Assembly (NCBI GenBank): GCA_000023185.1
Contig: CP001622.1
Coordinates: 1,240,001-1,304,000 of the forward strand
DNA from: Rhizobium leguminosarum bv. trifolii WSM1325
GTDB lineage: Bacteria; Pseudomonadota; Alphaproteobacteria; Rhizobiales; Rhizobiaceae
Direction: 5' to 3'
Length of the DNA: 64,000 nucleotides
Shown: positions 18,634-27,890 of the stretch, piece by piece
Position numbering within the stretch: position 1 is the first letter of the stretch
How the letters are laid out: each line of letters begins with the position of its first letter
Position numbers and translations under genes: made by a program
The notes under the pieces: generated by a model
What the model was told of the DNA's origin: nothing
Database searches by the model: none
The model's input: the letters and a program-made list of their open reading frames with translations, nothing else

Positions 18634-19089
18634 ATGCCGAGAGAGACCGCTCCCCATATTTTGATCGTTGAGGCCCGCTTCTACGACGACATGGCCGACG
18701 CCCTGCTCGAAGGCGCAACCTTCGCATTGACAGAGGCCGGCGCCACCTTTGAGGTTGTCACCGTTCCCGGCGCACTGGAAATTCCGGCAGCGATTGCTAT
18801 GTCGCTCGATGGAGACGACAATGGCGGAACGCATTATGACGGCTATGTCGCCCTCGGCATGGTCATTCGCGGCGAGACCTATCACTTCGATATCGTGTCG
18901 AACGAATCCTCGCGCGCCTTGATGGATCTTGCGGTCAGCGAGTCCCTTGCCATCGGCAACGGCATCCTGACCGTCGAAAACGACGAACAGGCATGGGCGC
19001 GCGCGCGCCGCTCGGATAAGGACAAGGGCGGATTTGCCGCTCGTGCAGCTCTGACCATGATCGAGCTGAAGCAGAAACTGGGTGCATAA
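18634..19089 (+). CDS. ribH: 6,7-dimethyl-8-ribityllumazine synthase
   Basis: A 151-residue enzyme joining the RibD/RibB products into the lumazine precursor of riboflavin. Visible are the [13 protein letters not shown] substrate loop and the catalytic histidine region [12 protein letters not shown]. Its position next to nusB matches the type I (RibH1) enzyme of rhizobia and Brucella rather than the separately located RibH2. It lies 3 bp before nusB. The rest of the riboflavin genes are about 8.9 kb upstream, separated by the rfb insert. Confidence 0.95.
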   Translation: MPRETAPHILIVEARFYDDMADALLEGATFALTEAGATFEVVTVPGALEIPAAIAMSLDGDDNGGTHYDGYVALGMVIRGETYHFDIVSNESSRALMDLAVSESLAIGNGILTVENDEQAWARARRSDKDKGGFAARAALTMIELKQKLGA

Positions 19090-19092
19090 CGA

Positions 19093-19575
19093 ATGAACGA
19101 CGACAAGACGGAACGGCCGGTCAAGACTGCAAACCAGCGGGGCGCTGCCCGCCTTGCTGCCGTTCAGGCACTGTATCAGATGGATGTCGGCGGCACCGGC
19201 GTTCTGGAGATCGTCGCCGAATACGAGGCGCACCGTCTTGGCCAGGAACTTGACGGCGCGACCTATCTGAAGGCCGATGTCGCCTGGTTCCGTTCCATCG
19301 TTTCCGGCGTCGTGCGCGATCAGGTCCGCCTCGATCCGCTGATTGCCGCAGCCCTGCAGGATGATTGGGCCTTATCGCGCCTCGACAGCACCGTGCGCGC
19401 CATCCTGCGCGCCGGCGTCTTCGAGATCACCGACCGCAAGGACGTTCCGGTGGCGGTCATCGTCACCGAATATGTCGAGATCGCCCAGGCCTTCTTCGAT
19501 GACGACGAGCCGAAGCTCGTCAACGCTGTGCTCGACCGCATCGCAAAGCAGGTCCGCGGCGAGGCGAAGAAATAA
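19093..19575 (+). CDS. nusB: Transcription antitermination factor NusB
   Basis: A 160-residue all-helical RNA-binding protein that, with NusE (S10), binds boxA and prevents early termination in rRNA operons. The [15 protein letters not shown] start, the [15 protein letters not shown] block and the [25 protein letters not shown]-terminal core (in consecutive short blocks) are typical. It is co-transcribed with ribH, three bases apart. Confidence 0.97.
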   Translation: MNDDKTERPVKTANQRGAARLAAVQALYQMDVGGTGVLEIVAEYEAHRLGQELDGATYLKADVAWFRSIVSGVVRDQVRLDPLIAAALQDDWALSRLDSTVRAILRAGVFEITDRKDVPVAVIVTEYVEIAQAFFDDDEPKLVNAVLDRIAKQVRGEAKK

Positions 19576-19773
19576 GTCTTTAGCCGCCAAATAATCCCCC
19601 TACGTCTTTCTTCGTACCGCAATGGTTTTCGCCCCTTGCGGTCTTGACGCCACGTGATCGACCACGCAATCTCGGCACCGCTTAGCTGTGGCATTTCTGT
19701 GGAGAGGAAGGCGATTCGGCGGCGTATCTGCCGGAGAAGGAGTGATCTCCGGCCTATGGGAGGAAAGAGCGAA

Positions 19774-21912
19774 ATGACGATTCTTTTATGCGTAATCGCA
19801 TGCGGTCTGCTCTCGGTGGTTTATGCCGCCTGGGCAACCCGGTCGGTGCTTGCCGCCGATCAGGGCAATAGCCGCATGCAGGAGATCGCGGGCTATATCC
19901 GCGAAGGCGCTCAAGCCTATCTGACGCGCCAGTACAGAACCATTGCCATTGTCGGCGTTGTTGTTTTCATTTTAGCCTGGCTGCTTCTTTCCGGCGAGGC
20001 CGCTATCGGCTTCCTGATTGGCGCCGTGCTTTCCGGTGCTGCTGGTTTCATCGGCATGCACGTCTCCGTCCGCGCCAATGTGCGCACCGCCCAGGCGGCT
20101 TCCGTCAGCCTTTCCGCCGGCCTCGACATCGCCTTCAAGTCGGGTGCGATCACCGGCATGCTGGTGGCCGGCCTGGCGCTGCTCGGCGTCTCCATCTACT
20201 ATACGGTATTGACCATCGGGCTCGGCCATGAGAGCGGCTCGCGCGAAGTCATCGATGCGCTGGTGGCGCTCGGCTTCGGCGCGTCGCTGATCTCGATCTT
20301 TGCCCGTCTCGGCGGCGGCATCTTCACCAAGGGCGCCGATGTCGGCGGCGATCTCGTCGGCAAGGTCGAAGCCGGCATTCCCGAGGACGATCCGCGCAAC
20401 CCGGCAACGATCGCCGATAACGTCGGCGACAATGTCGGCGACTGCGCCGGCATGGCCGCCGACCTTTTCGAGACCTACGCGGTCTCTGTCGTCGCCACCA
20501 TGGTTCTCGCCGCGATCTTCTTTGCCGGCGCGCCGATCCTCCAGTCGGCGATGGTCTATCCGCTGGCGATCTGCGGTGCCTGCATCATCACCTCGATCAT
20601 CGGCACTTTTTTCGTCAAACTCGGCTCGAACGGCTCGATCATGGGCGCTCTCTACAAGGGCTTGATCGTAACCGGTCTGCTGTCGATCGTCGGCCTTGGT
20701 GCTGCCACCTCGCTCACCATTGGCTGGGGATCGATCGGTTCCGTCGGAGGCGCCGATATATCCGGCACGCACCTCTTCCTCTGCGGCATCGTCGGCCTTG
20801 TCGTCACTGCGCTGATCGTGGTGATCACCGAATACTACACCGGCACCGGCAAGCGTCCGGTCAATTCGATCGCCCAGGCCTCGGTCACCGGTCACGGCAC
20901 CAACGTCATCCAGGGCCTGGCCGTTTCGCTGGAATCGACGGCCTTGCCTGCCATCGTCATCGTTGGTGGCATTCTTGCCACCTATCAGCTCGGCGGCCTG
21001 TTCGGCACCGGCATTGCGGTCACGGCCATGCTCGGCATCGCCGGAATGATCGTCGCGCTCGACGCTTTCGGACCGGTAACGGACAATGCCGGCGGTATCG
21101 CCGAAATGGCGCATCTGCCGCCGGAGGTGCGCAAATCCACCGATGCGCTTGATGCAGTCGGCAATACGACCAAAGCCGTCACCAAGGGCTACGCCATCGG
21201 TTCTGCCGGTCTCGGCGCTCTGGTTCTCTTCGCGGCCTACTCTTACGACCTCAAATATTTTGCGGCGAATGGCGACAAGTTCCCATATTTTGCCGGCATC
21301 GGCGAAATTTCCTTCGATCTTTCCAACCCTTACGTGGTGGCGGGATTGATCTTCGGAGGTCTCATTCCTTACCTCTTCGGCGGCATCGCGATGACCGCCG
21401 TCGGCCGTGCGGCCGGCGCGATCGTCGAGGAAGTCCGCCGTCAGTTCAAGGAAAAGCCCGGCATCATGCAGGGCACGGAAAAGCCGGATTACGGCAGGGC
21501 GGTCGACATTCTGACCAAGGCCGCCATCCGTGAGATGATCGTGCCGTCGCTGCTGCCGGTGCTGGCGCCGATCGTCGTCTATTTCGGCGTGCTTCTCATC
21601 TCCGGCTCCAAGGCCTCCGCCTTTGCCGCCCTCGGCGCATCGCTGCTCGGCGTCATTATCAACGGCCTCTTCGTCGCCATCTCGATGACATCAGGCGGCG
21701 GCGCCTGGGACAACGCCAAGAAGAGCTTCGAAGACGGTTTCGTCGACAAGGACGGCGTGCGTCACATGAAGGGTTCGGATGCGCACAAGGCCTCCGTCAC
21801 CGGCGATACCGTCGGCGATCCCTACAAGGATACCGCCGGCCCCGCCGTCAACCCGGCGATCAAGATCACCAACATCGTCGCGCTGCTGCTGCTCGCCGTT
21901 CTCGCCGGATAA
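19774..21912 (+). CDS. hppA: Proton-pumping membrane pyrophosphatase (K+-independent type)
   Basis: A 712-residue integral membrane protein with about 16 helices that couples PPi hydrolysis to proton export. The PPi site is visible in [18 protein letters not shown] and [15 protein letters not shown], and again in the C-terminal GGAWDNAKK and [13 protein letters not shown] motifs. The GNTTKA sequence carries lysine where potassium-dependent enzymes have alanine, so this is the potassium-independent class. The start at MTILLCVIA follows GGGAGGAAAGAG; in-frame upstream codons give a hydrophilic extension that is not expected. The gene stands alone and is followed by a strong terminator. Confidence 0.96.
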   Translation: MTILLCVIACGLLSVVYAAWATRSVLAADQGNSRMQEIAGYIREGAQAYLTRQYRTIAIVGVVVFILAWLLLSGEAAIGFLIGAVLSGAAGFIGMHVSVRANVRTAQAASVSLSAGLDIAFKSGAITGMLVAGLALLGVSIYYTVLTIGLGHESGSREVIDALVALGFGASLISIFARLGGGIFTKGADVGGDLVGKVEAGIPEDDPRNPATIADNVGDNVGDCAGMAADLFETYAVSVVATMVLAAIFFAGAPILQSAMVYPLAICGACIITSIIGTFFVKLGSNGSIMGALYKGLIVTGLLSIVGLGAATSLTIGWGSIGSVGGADISGTHLFLCGIVGLVVTALIVVITEYYTGTGKRPVNSIAQASVTGHGTNVIQGLAVSLESTALPAIVIVGGILATYQLGGLFGTGIAVTAMLGIAGMIVALDAFGPVTDNAGGIAEMAHLPPEVRKSTDALDAVGNTTKAVTKGYAIGSAGLGALVLFAAYSYDLKYFAANGDKFPYFAGIGEISFDLSNPYVVAGLIFGGLIPYLFGGIAMTAVGRAAGAIVEEVRRQFKEKPGIMQGTEKPDYGRAVDILTKAAIREMIVPSLLPVLAPIVVYFGVLLISGSKASAFAALGASLLGVIINGLFVAISMTSGGGAWDNAKKSFEDGFVDKDGVRHMKGSDAHKASVTGDTVGDPYKDTAGPAVNPAIKITNIVALLLLAVLAG

Positions 21913-21960
21913 ACAACGTCGCCGGCTTGGCACAATTCAAGCCGACACAGCGACCATAAA

Positions 21961-21990
21961 AAAACCCGCCGGAGCGATCCGGCGGGTTTT
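21961..21990. terminator. Bidirectional terminator between hppA and bamE
   Basis: A 13-bp perfect stem (aaaacccgccgga / tccggcgggtttt) with a GCGA loop lies between convergent genes. The A-run on one side and T-run on the other make it usable in both directions. Confidence 0.9.
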
Positions 21991-22008
21991 CGTATGAGGC
22001 GTGTCCGA

Positions 22009-22542
22009 TCAGCGCAGGCTGCTTGGGTTCTGCGGCGTGCCGCCGGCGCCGCCGCCGAACAGGCTGCGGGCAGCACTCGCGGCGCTGCCGCCGGAAAGCA
22101 TCTGTTGCAGGAAGGTGAGTTCCTTGCCGCCGGTCGGCGTGACGCGTCCGATCGTGTCGAACACCTTGCCGTCCTGCAGCGCATAGTTGGCGCGGCGGCT
22201 GACGACGCCGTCCTTGTCGAAATAGATCGCCAGAACGCTCTGATCGACGACCTTCAGTTTCTGGAAGGCGACCGCACGCGTGCGCCGCTGCGAGATGTAG
22301 TAGAAGACTTCGCCGTCGAAGGTCGCCGTCGTCGACGGGGTGCCGAGCGAAAGCAGCACCTGCTCGCGGCTGGAGCCTTCCGGAACGAGGTTCAGCGACT
22401 GCTGGTCGGCGACGTAGCCGCCGTTGAGAACGGTGCTGGTCTGGCAACCGGAGAGAGCGGTAGTGGAGGCAATTATGAGGGCAATGGCCGCATTGCTGAA
22501 GAATTTCATGTCAGACTTGAAATACCGTTTCTTCAACGACAT
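22009..22542 (-). CDS. bamE: Outer membrane assembly lipoprotein BamE (SmpA/OmlA)
   Basis: A 177-residue lipoprotein of the BAM complex that folds beta-barrel proteins into the outer membrane. A lipobox (ALSGC, cysteine near residue 33) follows a hydrophobic signal. The SmpA/OmlA domain spans about 45-125, with VPEGSSREQVLLSLGTPS and FYYISQRRTRAVAF. The C-terminal tail is Gly/Ala/Ser-rich, as in other alphaproteobacterial BamE. A start at MKFFSN (22509) is also possible and gives a more compact signal peptide. It is divergent from the ubiquinol-cytochrome c chaperone gene. Confidence 0.9.
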   Translation of the reverse strand: MSLKKRYFKSDMKFFSNAAIALIIASTTALSGCQTSTVLNGGYVADQQSLNLVPEGSSREQVLLSLGTPSTTATFDGEVFYYISQRRTRAVAFQKLKVVDQSVLAIYFDKDGVVSRRANYALQDGKVFDTIGRVTPTGGKELTFLQQMLSGGSAASAARSLFGGGAGGTPQNPSSLR

Positions 22543-22788
22543 CTACTCCCTGTGAGTGTCGATAGCAGCCATTCTGGGCCTTGCACGCTTTACCTCCTGC
22601 AAAACCATTGTGGCCATTCCGGGTCGAATGTCCCGAATTCGCTTCGCTGACGCGTCGAAGGCGTCGTCCCGAAACTGGCCATGATCGGCATTGCAATTCG
22701 CGCCTGCTTCGGTAAACCAGCTTTCGAAATCATGCAACAAGGCCAAACGCCAGCCGGCATGAAGAATGAGGCATTTCCGGAAAAAACA

Positions 22789-23322
22789 ATGATCCTCGGG
22801 CTCTTCCGCAAGAAAAACAACAATCAAGCGATCGTCGACAGGCAATATGCGGCGTTGGCGGCGGCCGCGCGCATGCCGGAACTCTACGAGCGCCTCAATG
22901 TGCCGGATACGGTCATGGGCCGTTTCGAGATGCTGTCGATTGCCATGATTCTGTTTTTTCGCCGCACCCGTGCTTCCGCCACCAGCGGCCAGGAGATCGC
23001 CCAGGAGATCGTCGACGCTTTCTTCCAGGATATCGACTATTCGATCCGGGAACTCGGCATCGGCGACAACAGCGTGCCGAAGCGTATGAAGAAGCTCGCC
23101 GGCATGTTTTACGGCCGGCTCGAAGCCTATTCGAAGGCGATGGACACAGGCGATGCCGAAGCCCTCGCTCTTGCCCTTCAGCGCAATATCTACCCCGAAA
23201 CCTCGGCGCCGGCCGATATGTCCGGTCTCGCCGGATGGATGATGGTTGCAGAATCGCATCTGTCCGCCGCGGCCGAAGAGGTAATCGCCACCGGTTCGGC
23301 AACGCTCCCGCCGGTCAGCTGA
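22789..23322 (+). CDS. Ubiquinol-cytochrome c chaperone family protein
   Basis: A 177-residue protein of the CBP3/UQCC1 family, which in mitochondria helps cytochrome b assembly of the bc1 complex. Starts at MILGLFRKKNNNQ; the frame upstream is open but not family-like. The helical core includes YERLNVPDTVMGRFEMLSI and the RELGIGDNSVPKRMKKLAG block, which is a family signature. It is 11 bp upstream of the DUF177 gene, in the order commonly seen in Rhizobiales before plsX-fabH. Confidence 0.88.
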   Translation: MILGLFRKKNNNQAIVDRQYAALAAAARMPELYERLNVPDTVMGRFEMLSIAMILFFRRTRASATSGQEIAQEIVDAFFQDIDYSIRELGIGDNSVPKRMKKLAGMFYGRLEAYSKAMDTGDAEALALALQRNIYPETSAPADMSGLAGWMMVAESHLSAAAEEVIATGSATLPPVS

Positions 23323-23333
23323 AGGAGGAAACG

Positions 23334-23888
23334 ATGCAGAATGATCGGGACGGTGTTCCCTTCTCCTATCACGTCAAGGTCGGCCATATCTCGGCCAACC
23401 CCGTCGAGGTCCATGTCGAAGCCGACGCCAGCGAACTGAAGGCGTTGGCCCGGACCTGGAATGTCGTCTCCGTCGACGATCTCAGCGCCGATCTGCAGAT
23501 TGCCCGCTGGAAGCGCGACGGCGTGCGCATCAAGGGCCGGGTGAAGGCGAAGATCGTCCAGTCCTGCGTCGTGACGCTGGAACCGGTCGAATCCGCCATC
23601 GACGAGAGCTTCGAGCAGATCTTCGTGCCGGAGGGCTCCAAGCTTGCCCGTCAGGCCGGCAACGACGCCGGCGAGATGCTGCTCGATCCAGACGGTCCCG
23701 ATCTGCCCGAAAACTTTGTCGGCGATACGATCGACGCCGGCGAGGTGGTTGCCGAATTCGCCGCGCTCGCGATCGATCCCTATCCGCGCAAGCAGGGTAT
23801 CGAATTCTCCGGCCACGTCGAAGACAGCGGCGAGGACGACAAAAAGCCTTCCGCTTTCGCAGCTCTCAAGGACTGGAAAAAGGACTGA
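23334..23888 (+). CDS. DUF177 (YceD-family) protein
   Basis: A 184-residue protein with the DUF177 core: a conserved cysteine in the [12 protein letters not shown] segment and the acidic [20 protein letters not shown] region leading to [10 protein letters not shown]. YceD/DUF177 proteins are linked to 23S rRNA maturation and usually precede rpmF-plsX or plsX. Start ATG 23334 follows AAGGAGGAAACG, a strong ribosome site. plsX begins about 100 bp downstream on the same strand. Confidence 0.9.
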   Translation: MQNDRDGVPFSYHVKVGHISANPVEVHVEADASELKALARTWNVVSVDDLSADLQIARWKRDGVRIKGRVKAKIVQSCVVTLEPVESAIDESFEQIFVPEGSKLARQAGNDAGEMLLDPDGPDLPENFVGDTIDAGEVVAEFAALAIDPYPRKQGIEFSGHVEDSGEDDKKPSAFAALKDWKKD

Positions 23889-23986
23889 AGCCCCTCTGGC
23901 ATTTGACACAATTCAGTTGTAAGCGACGCCAAAACCGGTATTTTGGCCGAAATTTCGCCCTCGGCGAAAAGAAGGATCAGGGACGC

Positions 23987-25033
23987 GTGATCAGAATATC
24001 TCTCGACCTCATGGGTGGCGACTTTGGTCCCCAGGTTGTCATCCCCGGCGCCGCCAAGGCGTTGGATCGGCATCCGGATATTTCCTTCGTTCTCTACGGT
24101 CTCAAGGAACAGTGCGATCCGGTTCTCGCCAAATTTCCGAAACTCAAGGAAAAATCGATCTTTCACGACTGCGAGCTTGCCGTCGCCATGGATGAGAAGC
24201 CGAGCCAGGCGCTGCGCCGAGGCCGCTACATCTCCACCATGTGGCGCTCGATCGAGGCGGTGAAGACGGGGGAGGCCGATGTCGCGGTCTCGGCCGGCAA
24301 TACCGGCGCACTGATGGCGATGGCGAAATTCTGTCTGCGCACCATGGCCAATATCGAGCGTCCGGCGATTGCCGCGATCTGGCCGACGCTGAAGGGTGAG
24401 AGCATCGTGCTCGATGTCGGCGCGACGATCGGCGCCGATGCGCAGCAGCTGATGGATTTTGCCCTGATGGGCGGCGCCATGGCGCGCGCGCTTTTCGAAG
24501 TCGAACGTCCGACGGTTGGCCTTCTCAACGTCGGCGTCGAGGAGATGAAAGGCCAGGAGGAGGTCAAGGAGGCAGGCCGGCTGTTGCGCGAGGCAAACAT
24601 CGACTCGCTCGAATATTCCGGCTTCGTCGAGGGCAACGACCTTGGTAAGGGTACGGTCGACGTCGTCGTCACCGAAGGATTCTCCGGCAACATCGCGCTC
24701 AAGACCGCCGAAGGCACCGCCAAGCAGATCGGCGAATATCTGCGGGCCGCCATGTCGCGCACGCTGCTCGCCCGTATCGGCTACCTCTTCGCCAAAAGCG
24801 CCTTCGACATGCTTCGCGAGAAGCTCGATCCGAGCAAGGTCAATGGCGGCGTGTTTCTCGGCCTGAACGGCATCGTCATCAAGAGCCATGGCGGGGCGAA
24901 TGCCGAAGGCATCGCAGCCGCCATCGAAGTCGGCTACGACATGGCCAAGAACGGCCTCAATCAGAAAATAGAAAACGATCTTAAGAAATATCATGCCAAG
25001 CGGCTGCCCCCGATGGGCCCGGAAGCGGCATGA
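23987..25033 (+). CDS. plsX: Phosphate acyltransferase PlsX
   Basis: A 348-residue peripheral membrane enzyme converting acyl-ACP to acyl phosphate, the first step of phospholipid synthesis through PlsY. Family blocks: [20 protein letters not shown] at the start, [14 protein letters not shown], and [19 protein letters not shown]. The start is GTG 23987, preceded by AAGGATCAGGGA; an open frame extends 28 codons upstream without family similarity. The stop overlaps the first available fabH start (ATGA), indicating coupled translation. Confidence 0.95.
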   Translation: MIRISLDLMGGDFGPQVVIPGAAKALDRHPDISFVLYGLKEQCDPVLAKFPKLKEKSIFHDCELAVAMDEKPSQALRRGRYISTMWRSIEAVKTGEADVAVSAGNTGALMAMAKFCLRTMANIERPAIAAIWPTLKGESIVLDVGATIGADAQQLMDFALMGGAMARALFEVERPTVGLLNVGVEEMKGQEEVKEAGRLLREANIDSLEYSGFVEGNDLGKGTVDVVVTEGFSGNIALKTAEGTAKQIGEYLRAAMSRTLLARIGYLFAKSAFDMLREKLDPSKVNGGVFLGLNGIVIKSHGGANAEGIAAAIEVGYDMAKNGLNQKIENDLKKYHAKRLPPMGPEAA

Positions 25034-25053
25034 GCGATGGGGTTCAATCAAAG

Positions 25054-26025
25054 ATGATCCGTTCAGTGGTTCGCGGGTTCGGAGCCGCACTTCCGAAGCG
25101 CGTGATGACCAATCGTGACATGGAGGCCATCGTCGACACATCCGACGAATGGATCGTCCAGCGCACCGGCATCCGCCAGCGTTATGTCGCCGGCGATGAC
25201 GAAACGACGGCGTCGCTCGGCGAGGCCGCCGCACGCGCAGCGCTTGCCAATGGCGGCCTGACACCTGCCGATATCGATCTTGTCATCTGTGCCACCTCGA
25301 CACCGGACAACACGTTTCCGGCCACGTCGGTCAACATCCAGAACCGGCTCGGCATGAGTCACGGCTTCGCCTTCGACGTCCAGGCCGTCTGCACCGGTTT
25401 CGTCTATGCGGTGACGACCGCGGATGCCTATATCCGCGGCGGCCTGGCAAAGCGCGTTCTCGTCATCGGCGCCGAAACTTTTTCGCGCATTCTCGACTGG
25501 AACGACCGTACCACCTGCGTGCTTTTCGGCGACGGCGCCGGCGCGATCATACTCGAAGCGACCGAAGGCGAGGGAACCGTTAGCGATCGCGGCGTGCTGA
25601 CCGCGCATCTGCGTTCCGACGGCTCGCACAAGGAAAAGCTCTATGTCGATGGCGGACCGTCGACCACCGGCACTGTCGGCAAGCTGCGCATGGAAGGTCG
25701 CGAGGTCTTCAAATACGCCGTCGGCATGATCACCGATGTCATTCAGGCGGCTTTCGATTCGACCGGCACCACTGCCGATGACCTCGACTGGCTGGTGCCC
25801 CACCAGGCCAATCGCCGCATTATCGACGGTTCGGCGAAAAAGCTGAACATCGATGCCGCGAAGGTGGTCATCACCGTCGACCTGCACGGCAATACGTCGG
25901 CCGCCTCGATCCCGTTGGCACTTGCGACTGCTGCCGGCGACGGCCGCATCAAGAAGGGCGACCTGGTGATGCTCGAAGCGATGGGTGGCGGCTTTACCTG
26001 GGGTGCGGTTCTGCTGCGCTGGTAG
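25054..26025 (+). CDS. fabH: Beta-ketoacyl-ACP synthase III
   Basis: A 323-residue enzyme starting fatty-acid synthesis by condensing acetyl-CoA with malonyl-ACP. The catalytic triad is visible: Cys in [12 protein letters not shown] (about 113), His in [12 protein letters not shown], and Asn in [20 protein letters not shown] is taken as the start because it gives the usual family length. An ATG at 25030 that overlaps the plsX stop would add eight residues and is also possible. Part of the plsX-fabH-ihfA block. Confidence 0.95.
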   Translation: MIRSVVRGFGAALPKRVMTNRDMEAIVDTSDEWIVQRTGIRQRYVAGDDETTASLGEAAARAALANGGLTPADIDLVICATSTPDNTFPATSVNIQNRLGMSHGFAFDVQAVCTGFVYAVTTADAYIRGGLAKRVLVIGAETFSRILDWNDRTTCVLFGDGAGAIILEATEGEGTVSDRGVLTAHLRSDGSHKEKLYVDGGPSTTGTVGKLRMEGREVFKYAVGMITDVIQAAFDSTGTTADDLDWLVPHQANRRIIDGSAKKLNIDAAKVVITVDLHGNTSAASIPLALATAAGDGRIKKGDLVMLEAMGGGFTWGAVLLRW

Positions 26026-26130
26026 GCACGAATCCTAAAAAACTGGCGGCGAACAAGAGCTTGACCGTAAGGCGCAAGACAAATACTCTTCGTGCGATTT
26101 CACAAAATATTTTGTATGGGCGGGGAAACC

Positions 26131-26469
26131 ATGACCGGAAAAACAGTGACGCGAGCAGACCTGGCGGAATCCGTTTTCCGAAAGGTTGGGCTTTCCCGGA
26201 CCGAATCTGCCGAACTTGTGGAAACCGTCATCGACGAGATCTGCAACGCCATCGTGCGTGGTGAAACCGTCAAGCTTTCCTCCTTCGCCACCTTCCAGGT
26301 GCGCGACAAGAACGAGCGGATCGGCCGCAACCCGAAGACCGGCGAGGAGGTTCCGATTTCCCCCCGCCGGGTCATGACCTTCAAGGCGTCGAACGTGTTG
26401 AAGACGCGCATCCTCAAGTCGCATGTCGCTCGCAAGATCAAGCTGAAGCCGCAGAATCCGGCTCCCTGA
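26131..26469 (+). CDS. ihfA: Integration host factor subunit alpha
   Basis: A 112-residue DNA-bending protein that pairs with IHF beta and shapes promoters, recombination sites and sigma-54 activation. The DNABII pattern is clear: [20 protein letters not shown], then [14 protein letters not shown], and the beta-arm [17 protein letters not shown] with the intercalating proline. Start at [10 protein letters not shown] after GGGGAAACC. About 105 bp after fabH, followed by its own terminator. Confidence 0.96.
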   Translation: MTGKTVTRADLAESVFRKVGLSRTESAELVETVIDEICNAIVRGETVKLSSFATFQVRDKNERIGRNPKTGEEVPISPRRVMTFKASNVLKTRILKSHVARKIKLKPQNPAP

Positions 26470-26480
26470 TAATTGGCTTC

Positions 26481-26503
26481 CCGTTTCGGAAACGGCTTTT
26501 TTT
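26481..26503 (+). terminator. Terminator after ihfA
   Basis: Short hairpin (ccgttt / aaacgg) with a 3-nt loop and a run of seven Ts, 11 bp past the ihfA stop. Confidence 0.7.
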
Positions 26504-26620
26504 CTCCCTCGCACTCTCCATCCTTGTGCGCAACGTCAAGACATGACTTGAATTGTCGGCGCCAAACCGTTGAAATATGATGAGTCGCCGTAGGATCGAG
26601 CCGCGAGGTCGCGTAACAGC

Positions 26621-27160
26621 ATGACGTTGGACAAGAGCCCCGATGCCTTTCGCACCATCAGCGAAGTCGCAGACGATCTTGATCTGCCGCAGCATGTGCT
26701 GCGCTTCTGGGAGACGCGTTTTCCCCAGATAAAGCCGATGAAGCGCGGCGGCGGCCGTCGCTACTATCGGCCGGAAGATGTCGACCTCCTCAAGGGCATC
26801 CGGCATTTGCTCTATGATCACGGCTATACGATCAAGGGTGTGCAGAAGCTTCTGAAGACCAACGGCAACAAGTTCGTCATATCGGTCGGTCATGGCGACC
26901 TCGCCAGCGTCGAGGCGCTAGCGTCGGGCGTGCAGGACACGGGTGCCGGGGAACCGCGCGTCGGCTTGGCCGACGAAGACCAGATCGTCGGCCGCGCTAA
27001 GCCGCCGATCACCCGCCGGTTCTTCAATTTCGTCGCCGGAGACGACGAGCAGGAAGTCTCGATCGGCAAATCGAGCGTTGGCAAGGAAGACAGGGCGCTG
27101 CTGCAGGAGGCGCTCTATGACCTCCTGGAATGCAAGCGTCTGCTCGATCAGGTGCGCTGA
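26621..27160 (+). CDS. MerR-family transcriptional regulator
   Basis: A 179-residue regulator with an N-terminal MerR winged helix ([20 protein letters not shown], then [18 protein letters not shown]) followed by [10 protein letters not shown]. The C-terminal 90 residues are polar with a final helix ([20 protein letters not shown]) that likely dimerises; no metal-binding cysteine pattern is present. A MerR gene directly after ihfA is a standing feature of alphaproteobacterial chromosomes. Targets are not known. Confidence 0.88.
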   Translation: MTLDKSPDAFRTISEVADDLDLPQHVLRFWETRFPQIKPMKRGGGRRYYRPEDVDLLKGIRHLLYDHGYTIKGVQKLLKTNGNKFVISVGHGDLASVEALASGVQDTGAGEPRVGLADEDQIVGRAKPPITRRFFNFVAGDDEQEVSIGKSSVGKEDRALLQEALYDLLECKRLLDQVR

Positions 27161-27169
27161 ACAGGAACG

Positions 27170-27517
27170 TCAGGCTTCGGTAAGCCGCTTCATCGCCTGT
27201 TCGAGTTCGCTGAGCTGGAAGGGTTTTTGCAGCACAGGCAGCGTGCTTGGGCTGCTGCCTTCAGGTGCGGTACCGTATCCCGTCGCATAGAGATAGGGTT
27301 TTCCGCGTTCATCGAGCAGCTTTGCGACCGGCAGCGAACTCTGCCCTGCAAGCGAAACGTCGAGAATTGCAGCGTCGAACTCCGTATCCCTGGCGGTTGT
27401 CAGCGCCCGTTCCAGATCGGGCGCGCTCGCGCACACCCGGTAGCCCAGATCGGCGAGCATGTCCTCGAGCAGCATGGCAATCAGCGTGTCGTCTTCGACG
27501 ATGAATATGTCTTTCAT
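27170..27517 (-). CDS. Single-domain response regulator
   Basis: A 115-residue receiver domain with no output domain. The acidic pair is in DIFIVEDDTL, the phospho-acceptor aspartate in AAILDVSLAG, the threonine in YLYATGYG and the conserved lysine in VLQKPFQ. Start at MKDIFIVEDD; the open frame continues upstream but only through a RIME1 repeat. It is convergent with the MerR gene and divergent from the hybrid kinase at 27891, a possible partner in a phosphorelay. Confidence 0.88.
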   Translation of the reverse strand: MKDIFIVEDDTLIAMLLEDMLADLGYRVCASAPDLERALTTARDTEFDAAILDVSLAGQSSLPVAKLLDERGKPYLYATGYGTAPEGSSPSTLPVLQKPFQLSELEQAMKRLTEA

Positions 27518-27543
27518 GATCCGGTTCACCCATTGCCCCCTTG

Positions 27544-27650
27544 CTAAAGCATGTCGCGCAAATTGTGAGCGGTTTTGCGATAACGACATGCCTAAAAACA
27601 AAGACCTAAAGCGCAAGGAGCGAATCTGAAAGATTGCGACACGCTTAGGC
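27544..27650. repeat. RIME1-like intergenic repeat (copy A)
   Basis: About 107 bp beginning ctaaagcatgtcgcgcaa and ending agattgcgacacgcttag; each half is itself an inverted repeat. It matches the copy at 57162-57269 over its whole length with scattered mismatches. The structure and size match the rhizobial intergenic mosaic element RIME1. Confidence 0.85.
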
Positions 27651-27777
27651 ATGGAGGTTTATGTGGACTGCTTGCACGGCTCGTCAAGACGCCGTGGTCG
27701 GCAGTGCGAGAAACAGCATATTGCCGGTTGAAATTCGATGTGCAAAAGCTGGATGCCGTCTTTGCAACGGCTCCTGC

Positions 27778-27880
27778 ATAATTCCTTAAATCGGAATCGA
27801 TTTATGGAGAAAATTATGCAGCAATTCAAAGTGTTGCAGCGTCTTTTGCGGCTCTCGAAAGACGCGCGGCGCTGTAAGAA
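27778..27880. repeat. Palindrome-rich intergenic repeat (second family)
   Basis: Begins with cataattccttaaatcgg and its imperfect complement, then a gcagcgtctttt...agacgcgcggcgctgta hairpin. The second half recurs at 39350-39394 and more loosely at 2939-2980. It ends just before the start codon of the hybrid kinase and forms part of that gene's leader. Confidence 0.7.
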
Positions 27881-27890
27881 GGGGTGTCGG

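Noticed and set aside
27738-27890. N-terminal extension of the hybrid kinase
   Set aside because: The 51 extra codons are read through a known-type intergenic repeat; the ATG at 27891 has the proper context and gives the membrane domain directly.
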